Shown here: in pieces, positions 1-6,649 of the stretch
Position numbering within the stretch: position 1 is the stretch's first letter
Layout of the letters: every line of letters starts with the position of its first letter
Source of the DNA: a virus
Virus record (IMG/VR): IMGVR_UViG_3300009422_000066
Span: 1 to 20,353 of that record
Length of the DNA stretch: 20,353 bases
Reading direction: 5' to 3' (one strand)
The notes under the pieces: model-generated
The model's input: only the letters and a program-made list of their open reading frames with translations
The model's database searches: none
What the model was told of the DNA's origin: nothing
Program-made: the position numbers and the translations under genes

Positions 1-201
1 CTCTTCAGCTTCTGCATCATCACCCGTAAGAGTATTAAATAGCGAGCGAACGCCTTGGATAGTGCCAATGGTTTGTTCATAGCCAGTCGAAAGCCCCGCG
101 CCAGTCTGGAATATGTCATCTTCGGCAAAAGCGCTGTCTTCAGATTTTTGACTCAGGCGACCACGATTAGTGTCGCCTATCCTCCTGCTTCCGAGAGCCA
201 T
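1..201 (-). CDS. N-terminus of a probable internal virion (ejection) protein, cut by the left edge
   Basis: An ATG at 201-199 opens a frame that runs 67 codons without a stop to the left edge, so only the N-terminus is present. The reading starts MALGSRRIGDTNRGRLSQKS and is acidic and polar after that (DSAFAEDD, DDAEAEE). The start directly abuts the TAG (202-204) of the 539-aa gene upstream, as expected for tight operon packing, although the Shine-Dalgarno signal is weak. I recognise no domain in these 67 residues. By position, after a series of internal-virion-like genes, it could be the large ejection protein comparable in place to T7 gp16; that is inference from gene order only. Confidence 0.6.
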   Translation of the reverse strand, partial: MALGSRRIGDTNRGRLSQKSEDSAFAEDDIFQTGAGLSTGYEQTIGTIQGVRSLFNTLTGDDAEAEE

Positions 202-1821
202 CTATAGGCCGCCCTGTGGAGCGGAACCCATTCTAAGGTTTGGCTTATTGGCGCGATCAGCTGCGTTCACGGCGGTGAAAAAATCGCCCAGTGAAGCTGT
301 TCTTTCTAGTTCAGTAACATTGCCCCTTTCTTCCATGAGCGCCCGTAGGATTTCTCTAGTTTTTTCGGTCGGGACCGATCTTTTTTCATTTTTCGGGTCA
401 GCGTTTAGTACAGAGCGAAGGATTAGGATTTCTCTGTCAGTAAGATCGTCAGGTTTAATAGGGACGCGAGTGGTTTTTCCGTCTACGGTAGATGCTACTC
501 CAAATGGCTGGAGTATTGCGCTTAAAGATTTGTTGGTCCCAAACTGTTCTCTCGTTTCCATAATGCCAATTTCGGCTTCTCTTAAATAAGACGTACGCTT
601 CGGTCTGCCCACTTGTAGCAAATTGTCACCGGCAAGATCATTAAGATCTTTTGCGACCAAAGTGTTATTGTCTTTGCCTGCTATTAATCGGTGATTTGTA
701 GGATATGTTGTCACATGCGCGTATAGGCGATCTTGCTCTTTGCCTAGCGCAACTTGGTAACTGCCCTCATCTTTAAACAGTTTTTGTTTTTGATAAGCTC
801 GTATAGTTGTTCCCGAAATGTCTTCCATTTGGCGCTGTAGTATCCCGTAACCGCCAATGCCGTCCACAACATCTTTGAGAGGTATCTGGAGAGGTTCGTT
901 GTCAGTAGAAACTCTGTTGGGGGTAAGCGGTGCTTGATAGTAATAAGTTACATCTGGGTCGTCAGGATCTCTCAGGGTAACCATAACTGTGCCGGACAGC
1001 GTTGGAGTTCCCTCATAGCCAACAGAAGGATCTTGTCCGACCCCGTCATTGAGGTGCGCCTCAAGGCCGACAACTTCAGTGCTAACCACCTCAAAGCCAT
1101 CATATGCGCGGGGCGCGAAAGGGTAGCTTTCTGAATTTACAATATCGCCCGCCGGTCTGGCAGCAAAAGAACCCACAACGTCCCAAAGGTCTTTATTGTT
1201 CAAATCGCCAGTTCTTGCCGCTGTAGAAACAGACTCGGCCAACCTAGCCATTTCGGCCCCAGACGAATAGCCACTAAGCCCTGTTATCGAATAATTGGTT
1301 CCTTTCGTAGCAGCGTCCACGGCTTGAATTTCGTCCGGTGTAGCAAATGTACCGTTTATTCTATGCTGAGCATTTTGTTCAGCAAATACAGCTATCCCCG
1401 CCGCAGCTTTTTCATCCCTTTGCTGACGGCTTATCTCGTCTTGAGTTTGCTGTAATTTAAGCCCAGCATTCTGTCGGCCCAGCAGGGCTGCGTCAGCGGT
1501 AGTGCCAGCGGTCTTAGCGTTTATCAATCTGACTTGGCTGTCTGCCTGAAGGCCAGCAATAGTGGCTAGCGACTCTGTTTCCCTTAGTCCAAACTCTAGA
1601 TCATTAAGATCAGCTTCGCGTGTTTGAAGCCCAATCTGCTGGTCACGGTATGTAGATTCGGCCTCGGTTTCAGCCATGCGATATGCCGCAGTTGCATCAA
1701 GCTCTTCCTGCTTTAGCCGGTTAATTTCTTTGTCGTTATAGACTTCATTAACCAGCCCAAAACCCTGTGCAAGTCCATCAGCGAATCCTGCCGTTTGACC
1801 CAGTCCGTAATAACGTGCCAT
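202..1821 (-). CDS. Putative internal virion protein, coiled-coil N-terminal region
   Basis: A 539-residue protein beginning MARYYGLGQTAGFADGLAQG. Residues about 25-150 are rich in Glu, Gln, Ala, Leu and Arg with few helix breakers and look like a long alpha-helix or coiled coil. The rest (about 150-539) is mixed and soluble, with no membrane segment or enzyme motif that I recognise. Length and composition fit internal virion or ejection proteins of podoviruses (T7 gp15 is the positional analogue). It lies between the Ala/Gly/Thr-repeat protein and another probable internal protein starting 1 nt after its TAG stop. The start is the ATG at 1821, 13 nt after the neighbour's end, with AGAGGT as a candidate Shine-Dalgarno. 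The structural role is inferred from context; the gene itself is secure. Confidence 0.8.
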   Translation of the reverse strand: MARYYGLGQTAGFADGLAQGFGLVNEVYNDKEINRLKQEELDATAAYRMAETEAESTYRDQQIGLQTREADLNDLEFGLRETESLATIAGLQADSQVRLINAKTAGTTADAALLGRQNAGLKLQQTQDEISRQQRDEKAAAGIAVFAEQNAQHRINGTFATPDEIQAVDAATKGTNYSITGLSGYSSGAEMARLAESVSTAARTGDLNNKDLWDVVGSFAARPAGDIVNSESYPFAPRAYDGFEVVSTEVVGLEAHLNDGVGQDPSVGYEGTPTLSGTVMVTLRDPDDPDVTYYYQAPLTPNRVSTDNEPLQIPLKDVVDGIGGYGILQRQMEDISGTTIRAYQKQKLFKDEGSYQVALGKEQDRLYAHVTTYPTNHRLIAGKDNNTLVAKDLNDLAGDNLLQVGRPKRTSYLREAEIGIMETREQFGTNKSLSAILQPFGVASTVDGKTTRVPIKPDDLTDREILILRSVLNADPKNEKRSVPTEKTREILRALMEERGNVTELERTASLGDFFTAVNAADRANKPNLRMGSAPQGGL

Positions 1822-1833
1822 AACAAAAAACCT

Positions 1834-2529
1834 CTAGCCGAATAGCTGTGAAAGTAAAAAAGCACCACCAATGCCAATTGCCAGTGGTCCGGTCGCTGCT
1901 GCGAGAGCAGCCATTCCTCCTCCGGCGGCAGCGGCCCCTCCTCCGGCGGCAGCAGCAGCAGTTCCAGTCGCGGCAGCAGTTCCAGCAGCAGCAGTTCCAG
2001 CAGCAGCAGTTCCAGCAGCAGCAGTTCCAGCAGCAGTTCCAGCAGCAGTTCCAGCAGCAGTTCCAGCAGCAGCAGTTCCAGCAGCAGTTCCAGCAGCACC
2101 AGCAACACCACCGGCAGCAGTAGTTCCAGCCGCAGTCCCAGCCGCAGTAGTTCCAGCAGTGCCAGCAACACCGCCGGCACCACCCGACTGCAATCCCATG
2201 ATGGCAGCTCCATCGACAGCTGCCTTGGCTTGGCTGGCTTGTAAGGCGGTTTGTCCGACTAGTGCCGAAGATTGCGAGGCCGAACCCACGCCGGATGCGG
2301 CACCCGATACTGGGACAGAGCTAACACTTGTGTAGGTTGGGAGTCCTTGGTTAACAAGATACGCCGCACCGATGCCGCCAACCGTGCCTTTGGTCTGCGC
2401 GTCTTTCGCACTTTTTGCCTGCTTCATTTGCTCATAGAGAGCTTCGCGCTCGGCGTCTTCTTTAGACAGGGCTTGAAGCCCCATTAAGCTTTGCTGTCGA
2501 AGATTGTTTCCTGATGCTAATAATGTCAC
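1834..2529 (-). CDS. Ala/Gly/Thr-repeat structural protein with hydrophobic C-terminus (putative internal virion protein)
   Basis: A 231-aa protein starting at a GTG (2529) with an AGGGG Shine-Dalgarno about 7 nt upstream. Residues 1-50 are polar and helical; 50-113 are small and polar; 114-206 are almost only Ala, Gly and Thr. Within the last stretch, residues 147-187 are nine perfect tandem units of GTAA or GTAAA. Residues 207-230 form a hydrophobic segment (GMAALAAATGPLAIGIGGAF then LLSQLF) that could span or insert in a membrane. Neighbours on both sides look like internal virion proteins, so a role in DNA ejection is plausible, but no family is recognised. The repeat lacks stop codons in several other frames and on the other strand, giving long spurious ORFs there (poly-Gln, poly-Leu). 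Confidence 0.75.
   Translation of the reverse strand: MTLLASGNNLRQQSLMGLQALSKEDAEREALYEQMKQAKSAKDAQTKGTVGGIGAAYLVNQGLPTYTSVSSVPVSGAASGVGSASQSSALVGQTALQASQAKAAVDGAAIMGLQSGGAGGVAGTAGTTAAGTAAGTTAAGGVAGAAGTAAGTAAAGTAAGTAAGTAAGTAAAGTAAAGTAAAGTAAATGTAAAAAGGGAAAAGGGMAALAAATGPLAIGIGGAFLLSQLFG
1969..2091 (-). repeat. In-frame tandem repeat coding (GTAA/GTAAA)9
   Basis: On the minus strand this is a run of 12- and 15-nt units, GGAACTGCTGCT with or without one extra GCT. They encode nine consecutive GTAA or GTAAA units (41 residues). The repeat is near-perfect at DNA level, with Ala codons almost always GCT, which suggests recent growth by slippage or unequal exchange. More degenerate copies continue on both flanks (about 1912-2172). 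Confidence 0.9.
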
Positions 2530-2533
2530 TTTG

Positions 2534-3091
2534 TTACCCCTGTCCTACGCCGCCGCCGTTGCCGCCAATCGGTTCTCTGGCCTTGTTCCCTAAAGGTGAA
2601 AGACCGCCGCCAAGTATCTCCATTCTACGATCTGAATCTCGCACTCTTGTGTCGTTAAGCCCGCCCACCATTGCGCTAGTTTTCTCCTGAGAAAGATCCT
2701 CGGCAGTTCTTTGTGTAGCGCCATATCTCGCTTGGTTTCTGTCCAGTTGCGCCTCCGCGTTTGTGATGCCACCAGTAATGCCTTCTCTGGTGCGTTGCAG
2801 ATCATCTTGCAGATACGTTGTCCCTGTCGCAGTGATAGAGCTTGCAAGCGCATTTTCTAGCGGAGCAAAACGCTTCATGTAATCGTCAGTTTGGCGCTGA
2901 ATAACGTCTGCAAAAAGCTGTTGACCGCCAAAGTCCCCGTCACCCATATAGGCGTCAACATCTAATCGGTCAGTCGGTTGATTGTTAAGACGCCCGCTAG
3001 GCCCGTAAAAACTGCTGACAGTCTCAGGATTAGAGAGCTTGTCGAGAAACTGGTTGTAGTTACTTCTATTGTCTATACCGGAAGAAAGCAT
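2534..3091 (-). CDS. Putative internal virion protein with F-x-P-L-E-N motif
   Basis: A 185-aa protein from an ATG at 3091, with GAGG 5-6 nt upstream lying in the end of the preceding gene (stop at 3100). No membrane segment or catalytic motif is visible. The central part (RFAPLENALASSI, about residues 75-87) is followed by a Gln/Arg/Glu-rich helical stretch. The C-terminus is Gly-rich (GNGGGVGQG). The RFAPLENA motif also appears as VFVPLENS in the adjacent upstream protein, and both have a similar helical layout after it, so the two may be paralogous ejection proteins. Assigned by context and this shared motif; no named family is recognised with certainty. Confidence 0.75.
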   Translation of the reverse strand: MLSSGIDNRSNYNQFLDKLSNPETVSSFYGPSGRLNNQPTDRLDVDAYMGDGDFGGQQLFADVIQRQTDDYMKRFAPLENALASSITATGTTYLQDDLQRTREGITGGITNAEAQLDRNQARYGATQRTAEDLSQEKTSAMVGGLNDTRVRDSDRRMEILGGGLSPLGNKAREPIGGNGGGVGQG

Positions 3092-3099
3092 GCACTACC

Positions 3100-3663
3100 T
3101 CAAGAATTCAGGCCGTATCCAGCGGCAACACCCGTGGCAGTCCCTGCCACTGATTCGTTGGACTGGCTTTTGATGAAGTCTGTTTCTGCTGAGCCGCGAG
3201 CCTTAGATTCTGACGCCGCCGCCAGCCCAATTTGACCCTGCGTAGCCTCCGACTGAATGCCTTGCCCCATTTTGACCAGATTAGTCATCCCACCAAAAAG
3301 CCTGTCAGTATTGTTTGCGCCGGCATCGGCTATGCCCAGCCCCATCGCGCTGCCAAATTTCCCGTAACTGTTCTGGCTGGTGCTTTGAAACTTGCCGGAT
3401 GACGGGTCTATACCCTGTGACAGCATTTGTCGTTGCTGATTTAATAGCTCAGGTGTATACGCGGAGGTAAACGCGCTGCCGGCTGCGCCCGCTGCTCTGT
3501 TATAATTGTCTTCGCTGCCGATATTCACAACGCTGTTGATGTATGAGTTTTCAAGCGGAACAAACACATCCTGATATCGGTTAAAATATGTGCCTGCCTG
3601 CTCTGCCAGCGACTTATACGCTGCTGATTCGCTAGGTGTTTTAGGGTCTCCGCCGCCAGACAT
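3100..3663 (-). CDS. Internal virion protein, T7 gp14-like in position and pattern
   Basis: A 187-aa protein, MSGGGDPKTPSESAAYKSLA onward. I chose the ATG at 3663 over a longer frame because TAGGAG lies 7 nt upstream and the extra residues of the longer frame (Cys-rich, unlike phage proteins) overlap the previous gene. It carries YQDVFVPLENSYINS (about residues 30-44), an Ala/Gly-rich middle, GIDPSSGKF and an Ala-rich tail. I remember this pattern from internal virion proteins of many podoviruses, where a small protein of this kind follows a GNAT-like gp13 homologue, as here. It probably sits in the capsid core and is ejected with the DNA. Function by family pattern; moderately sure. Confidence 0.75.
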   Translation of the reverse strand: MSGGGDPKTPSESAAYKSLAEQAGTYFNRYQDVFVPLENSYINSVVNIGSEDNYNRAAGAAGSAFTSAYTPELLNQQRQMLSQGIDPSSGKFQSTSQNSYGKFGSAMGLGIADAGANNTDRLFGGMTNLVKMGQGIQSEATQGQIGLAAASESKARGSAETDFIKSQSNESVAGTATGVAAGYGLNS

Positions 3664-3673
3664 CTGGGTACTC

Positions 3674-4081
3674 CTACAATAGTTCTTTTCGGTAGAGGCT
3701 CGACACTTTCTCGTAGCCAAATTTTTCAGACAGCAAGCCAACTGACTCAATAGAGGTCACAAACTCAATGGCAGAGTGTCCGGTCTCTCGCGCAATTAAT
3801 TCGCACTGAGACGCGAAGCGCCCAGCTGATCCATCTTGAGGGTCAAAGGCCACCCACATTAATAGGGTTTGCTTGCGCGACACTGGGCAGGACTGAGACT
3901 GCATAACGACAAAACCTTCCGGTGATACGGCGAGGTCCATATACAAAAACGCTTGTTTATTTACGCAGGCGGCATACACATCTTCCTCTATCCAAGGCTG
4001 ACAGCTAGACTCATGCACAACTTTTAGCCCGCGTTTTACCACAGGCCAAACGTCTCTAATATCTGTCAGTTCTAGCGCCAC
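3674..4081 (-). CDS. GNAT-fold internal virion protein, T7 gp13-like
   Basis: A 135-aa protein. The preferred start is a GTG at 4081 with GGAG exactly 5 nt upstream (4087-4090); a TTG at 4096 is an alternative without such a site. The pattern W-P-V-V-K-R-G-L near the N-terminus, PWIEEDVYAAC, a strand with LLMWVAFDP, then a helix and ETGHSAIEFVTS leading to GLLSEKFGYEKVSSLYRKEL, matches the small acetyltransferase-like proteins that T7-like phages carry with their ejection genes (T7 gp13, of similar length). A working acetyltransferase site cannot be confirmed, as the acetyl-CoA loop is not obvious. It is the first gene after the 159-nt gap and heads the internal-virion group. Confidence 0.65.
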   Translation of the reverse strand: MALELTDIRDVWPVVKRGLKVVHESSCQPWIEEDVYAACVNKQAFLYMDLAVSPEGFVVMQSQSCPVSRKQTLLMWVAFDPQDGSAGRFASQCELIARETGHSAIEFVTSIESVGLLSEKFGYEKVSSLYRKELL

Positions 4082-4086
4082 GTAAT

Positions 4087-4090
4087 CTCC
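4087..4090 (-). promoter_or_regulatory. Shine-Dalgarno GGAG deciding the GTG start at 4081
   Basis: On the minus strand GGAG is followed by ATTAC and then GTG, an ideal spacing. It makes 4081 a better start than the upstream TTG at 4096. Confidence 0.55.
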
Positions 4091-4187
4091 ATGCAATAGA
4101 AGGTCAATACGACAAAAGCCATATGCAGTCCGTTGATTACAAAGAGTTTTTCCGATCTGACCCTCGGATAAGGTTTGCGCTTATATC

Positions 4188-4215
4188 ATCATAGCGCGGT
4201 TATCTGATGTTGCAA
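4188..4215 (-). promoter_or_regulatory. Candidate sigma70-like promoter ahead of the internal virion genes
   Basis: On the minus strand TTGCAA (4215-4210) and TATGAT (4193-4188) are separated by 16 nt, matching the consensus at 4 of 6 and 5 of 6 positions. They lie in the largest gap of the window (4082-4240), about 110 nt upstream of the GTG start of the gp13-like gene. The rest of the gap holds only short GCGC-containing repeats, including GCGCT/AGCGC separated by 11 nt overlapping the -10 element. I see no clear terminator there. Confidence 0.3.
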
Positions 4216-4240
4216 TAGCGCTAGATGAGGCTGAGCGCGG

Positions 4241-4435
4241 TCAGTCTTTGGGAGCGTTATTCTTAATCGTCTGGCGCGTAACCAGCATGTCTGTGGCTTT
4301 GGTCCCGATATCAACGCCGCTATCAGACAGAACACGGACGGCTTCCCAGATGGCTGATAATCCATCTCCATCTATTTTTGCATATTCGGTTTTCCTAGCC
4401 TTGTCAGGGTCCACATGAACATATCGCTTACCCAT
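4241..4435 (-). CDS. Hypothetical 64-aa protein
   Basis: Starts at the ATG 4435, with AGAGGT followed by about 6 nt, and overlaps the end of the previous gene (stop 4428-4430) by 8 nt. This supports it as a real, coupled gene. The sequence begins MGKRYVHVDPDKARKTEYAK and is basic and soluble, with a short amphipathic helix (GLSAIWEAVRVLSDSG). It ends in a Lys/Asn-rich tail. No family recognised. It is the last gene before the 159-nt gap, so it closes the tail-fibre group. An overlapping 60-aa frame at 4189-4371 is a shadow. Confidence 0.6.
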   Translation of the reverse strand: MGKRYVHVDPDKARKTEYAKIDGDGLSAIWEAVRVLSDSGVDIGTKATDMLVTRQTIKNNAPKD

Positions 4436-4814
4436 TTTGAACCTCTACTTCTACAGTAACATGCTGTGCATTTTGCAGCGTAAGCGTAAACACTCCCGTA
4501 ACATTCGACTCTAATTCAACCGTGCCATCCATCTCAATCGTCATCTCGCCATCGGGCCATATAACAGACGTATGAGCTGGAACATTAGAAATAACTGGGC
4601 CTTGCACTGAAATCTCAAACTCCGTTTTCTCTTCAACGACCCCTTCACTTACCCAATGCATGTCAATAGAAGCGCCTCCGGTGTGCCATAAATAACCTAC
4701 GGCAGCCGGCAGGCCAGATATCATCGCGTCAGCAGCCTCCGAATTTTCGTCTAGGCCGCACTCAATGATCTGGATGCCGCCATCAATAAGGGCGTAAACA
4801 ATACATTGCCTCAT
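4428..4814 (-). CDS. Hypothetical 128-aa protein downstream of the J-like fibre
   Basis: The start is the ATG at 4814, with AGAGGTG about 5 nt upstream, 2 nt after the stop of the J-like gene. A longer frame from 4829 lacks such a signal. The protein begins MRQCIVYALIDGGIQIIECG and is acidic. The second half looks all-beta: WPDGEMTIEMDGTVELESNV, then alternating hydrophobic residues to the end, like a small beta-sandwich. No family is recognised. Small proteins with a similar N-terminal style often lie next to phage fibre genes, so an accessory tail or assembly role is possible, but this is inference from position. Confidence 0.65.
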   Translation of the reverse strand: MRQCIVYALIDGGIQIIECGLDENSEAADAMISGLPAAVGYLWHTGGASIDMHWVSEGVVEEKTEFEISVQGPVISNVPAHTSVIWPDGEMTIEMDGTVELESNVTGVFTLTLQNAQHVTVEVEVQNG

Positions 4815-4816
4815 GT

Positions 4817-6649
4817 TCACCTCTTGCAAGAATTAACGGTCAGAGTAGACGATAAGATTTTTACTTTCGCGCCTCGTATGAATACCTGAAAAGCGACCCG
4901 ATCTGTTCGCACACCGGCAGCGTTGACGTAGTTGTCAGTGGCAGCGTTGTAGGCTCCAACCGGACCACTGGTTGCCCCGCTAAAACTCACAGGGATCGTG
5001 ATGTTGCTCGATGAAGATCCGTTATTGGGAAGCGCAAATTCTCCCGTAAAGAAACCGTGTGCGCTGGTGCTGCCGGTGATAGGATTGCCCATCATTGCGT
5101 ACATTATTAGACGGGCAGTATCGTTATCCCCAAGGTCCGCCGTTTCCACTAAAGCGTTGACAGTAAACATGACCCTTCCGCCGTCCGTAATGACCATTTT
5201 TTCTAGCACATCTACACCAGCAGAAGTCTGCGGATTTGTATCTCCAAATACGCCGAGTGTATTCGCAACATAACTCCAGTTATTGTAAGTTCCGTTTCCC
5301 CCATGAGCTGAGCTTGGATATATTTGAGCATATGATGTAATCGATGGGACCGTGACTGCATCTCCATCGATCTGTAGGGTTTTGATTCTGGCTCCAGCTG
5401 CGAGAGTGAGAGTGTTAGCTGTAATCGAACCAGTAATAACTGCGTCAGTCGCCCAAAGCAATCCGCCTGCGCTGGCTGTGGGGCTTCCGGCTGGCCCATC
5501 TCTCAAATACAAACCCCACCCCAATACAGGCGGAGTGCCAAACGGAGCAAAACCAACGCTGGTTATTGAGTCGGCAACTGCTGCACTTGTAATATTCGCA
5601 GTCGCTATATTAGCAGTAGTAATTGTGCCTGTTCCGATTGTGGCGGTAGTAATCTGAGCGTCATGAATGAAGGCATCGTTGATGTAGGCTCCGGCAGGGA
5701 TAACAACATTGTTTCCTGCTGCATCAAGAACATTATTACCATCGTCATCTAAAAGAGTGTGATTAGTCGTGAAGACCTTAAATGGGAACTCATTTTCTCC
5801 GACAGCACTATTGGCGCTGGAATTGGCGTTGAATGGCGCGGAAATCGCAAATCTATCTGCCGCTACTATAAAAGCAGATGTAGTTGCTCCTGCAAGATTA
5901 ACGTCTGAAATAATTCCAAATCCAGCTACATGACCGTTTAGGTCTGTCTTAACTGCATACTTGGTGTCTGTTAATTCGATTGCTGTAGTATTGTCGCCTA
6001 GCGCGGTTGTTAAGCCGAGTCCGCTAACATCGTCAGCTAAAATGTCATCGATTAATCCAGATACATATAGATAATCTAGCGCTGTTGTGGCGGCGGTTCC
6101 TGCGGATTGGTTAAAAGGGCCAGCCACTCCATCTATGTTGCGCCCTCTAATCCAGTAGTAATACTGAACTCCACTGGAAACTAGAGTGTCATCAAAAAAT
6201 GCATTGCCTGCAAGATTGTAATTTGCAATAGGTCCGGCTGTCGTAGCCAAAGTAATATTGTCTGTGGGATAACGGTAAATCTCCATTGAGCCAAAGCCGC
6301 GATAGGCGTTCATTTGCCAAGACAACCGGACAAAGCCAAACCCTCCGGTAGCGTTTAGATTAAAAGGCTTCGGCGGAATCTCAACGCCTCCGTCAGGCGG
6401 CGCTGTAGGGTTGACAAGAAGTGGAGGAGCAACCGATCCTGTCGTTAATGTCTGGCCTACCGCGAGCTGCAAGATATTTGCGTCAAGCAAGTCTCTAAAG
6501 GTGACGGCTCTGTCTATCTGCTCTCCACGGCGACCCGCAAGAGTATCAACACTTTCAGCGATAGAGTCTGCAAATTTTCGCTCCTGACCGGCATACTCAC
6601 GCGGAACAGTCGCAACGCTTTTCCGGCGATTCTGGCTGATGTTTATCAT
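4817..6649 (-). CDS. Central tail fibre / host-specificity protein, J-like (FN3 and DUF1983-like regions)
   Basis: 610 aa from the ATG at 6649. GGAG 5 nt upstream and an ATGA overlap with the previous gene's stop fix this start. Residues about 15-65 are charged and helical. About 90-190 form a fibronectin-III-like domain (PPKPFNLNATGGFGFVRLSW, later QYYYWIRGRNIDG). About 226-335 (YAVKTDLNGHVAGFGI, SAFIVAADRFAISAP, AYINDAFIHDAQI) match the DUF1983 pattern typical of the C-terminal part of lambda J-type tail-tip proteins. About 334-364 show a Thr/Ala/Ile periodic run suggesting a beta-helix. The C-terminal 200 residues are beta-rich and probably form the receptor-facing part. Lambda J is much longer, so this is a shortened fibre-like version without the baseplate-hub half. 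Confidence 0.75.
   Translation of the reverse strand: MINISQNRRKSVATVPREYAGQERKFADSIAESVDTLAGRRGEQIDRAVTFRDLLDANILQLAVGQTLTTGSVAPPLLVNPTAPPDGGVEIPPKPFNLNATGGFGFVRLSWQMNAYRGFGSMEIYRYPTDNITLATTAGPIANYNLAGNAFFDDTLVSSGVQYYYWIRGRNIDGVAGPFNQSAGTAATTALDYLYVSGLIDDILADDVSGLGLTTALGDNTTAIELTDTKYAVKTDLNGHVAGFGIISDVNLAGATTSAFIVAADRFAISAPFNANSSANSAVGENEFPFKVFTTNHTLLDDDGNNVLDAAGNNVVIPAGAYINDAFIHDAQITTATIGTGTITTANIATANITSAAVADSITSVGFAPFGTPPVLGWGLYLRDGPAGSPTASAGGLLWATDAVITGSITANTLTLAAGARIKTLQIDGDAVTVPSITSYAQIYPSSAHGGNGTYNNWSYVANTLGVFGDTNPQTSAGVDVLEKMVITDGGRVMFTVNALVETADLGDNDTARLIMYAMMGNPITGSTSAHGFFTGEFALPNNGSSSSNITIPVSFSGATSGPVGAYNAATDNYVNAAGVRTDRVAFQVFIRGAKVKILSSTLTVNSCKR

Noticed and set aside
1871-2160. 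CRISPR-like or satellite repeat
   Set aside because: Units are 12-15 nt with no unique spacers and stay in frame with one protein, so this is a coding repeat.
1713-2335. Long ORFs in other frames across the Ala/Gly/Thr repeat (poly-Leu on the minus strand, poly-Gln and poly-Ala/Pro/Val on the plus strand)
   Set aside because: The repeat units contain no stop codon in these frames, so long open frames arise automatically; they have extreme composition, no good start signals, and overlap the well-supported minus-strand genes.
3664-3750. Longer start for the gp14-like protein at 3750
   Set aside because: It would overlap the gp13-like gene with a Cys-rich stretch; TAGGAG before the ATG at 3663 marks the true start.
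4123-4194. Plus-strand 23-codon ORF (MQSVDYKEFFRSDPRIRFAL...) in the intergenic gap
   Set aside because: No Shine-Dalgarno before its ATG and opposite to every other gene; short enough to be chance.
4189-4371. 60-aa minus-strand ORF overlapping the 64-aa gene
   Set aside because: Overlaps a gene with a better Shine-Dalgarno and coupled start; no supporting signal of its own.
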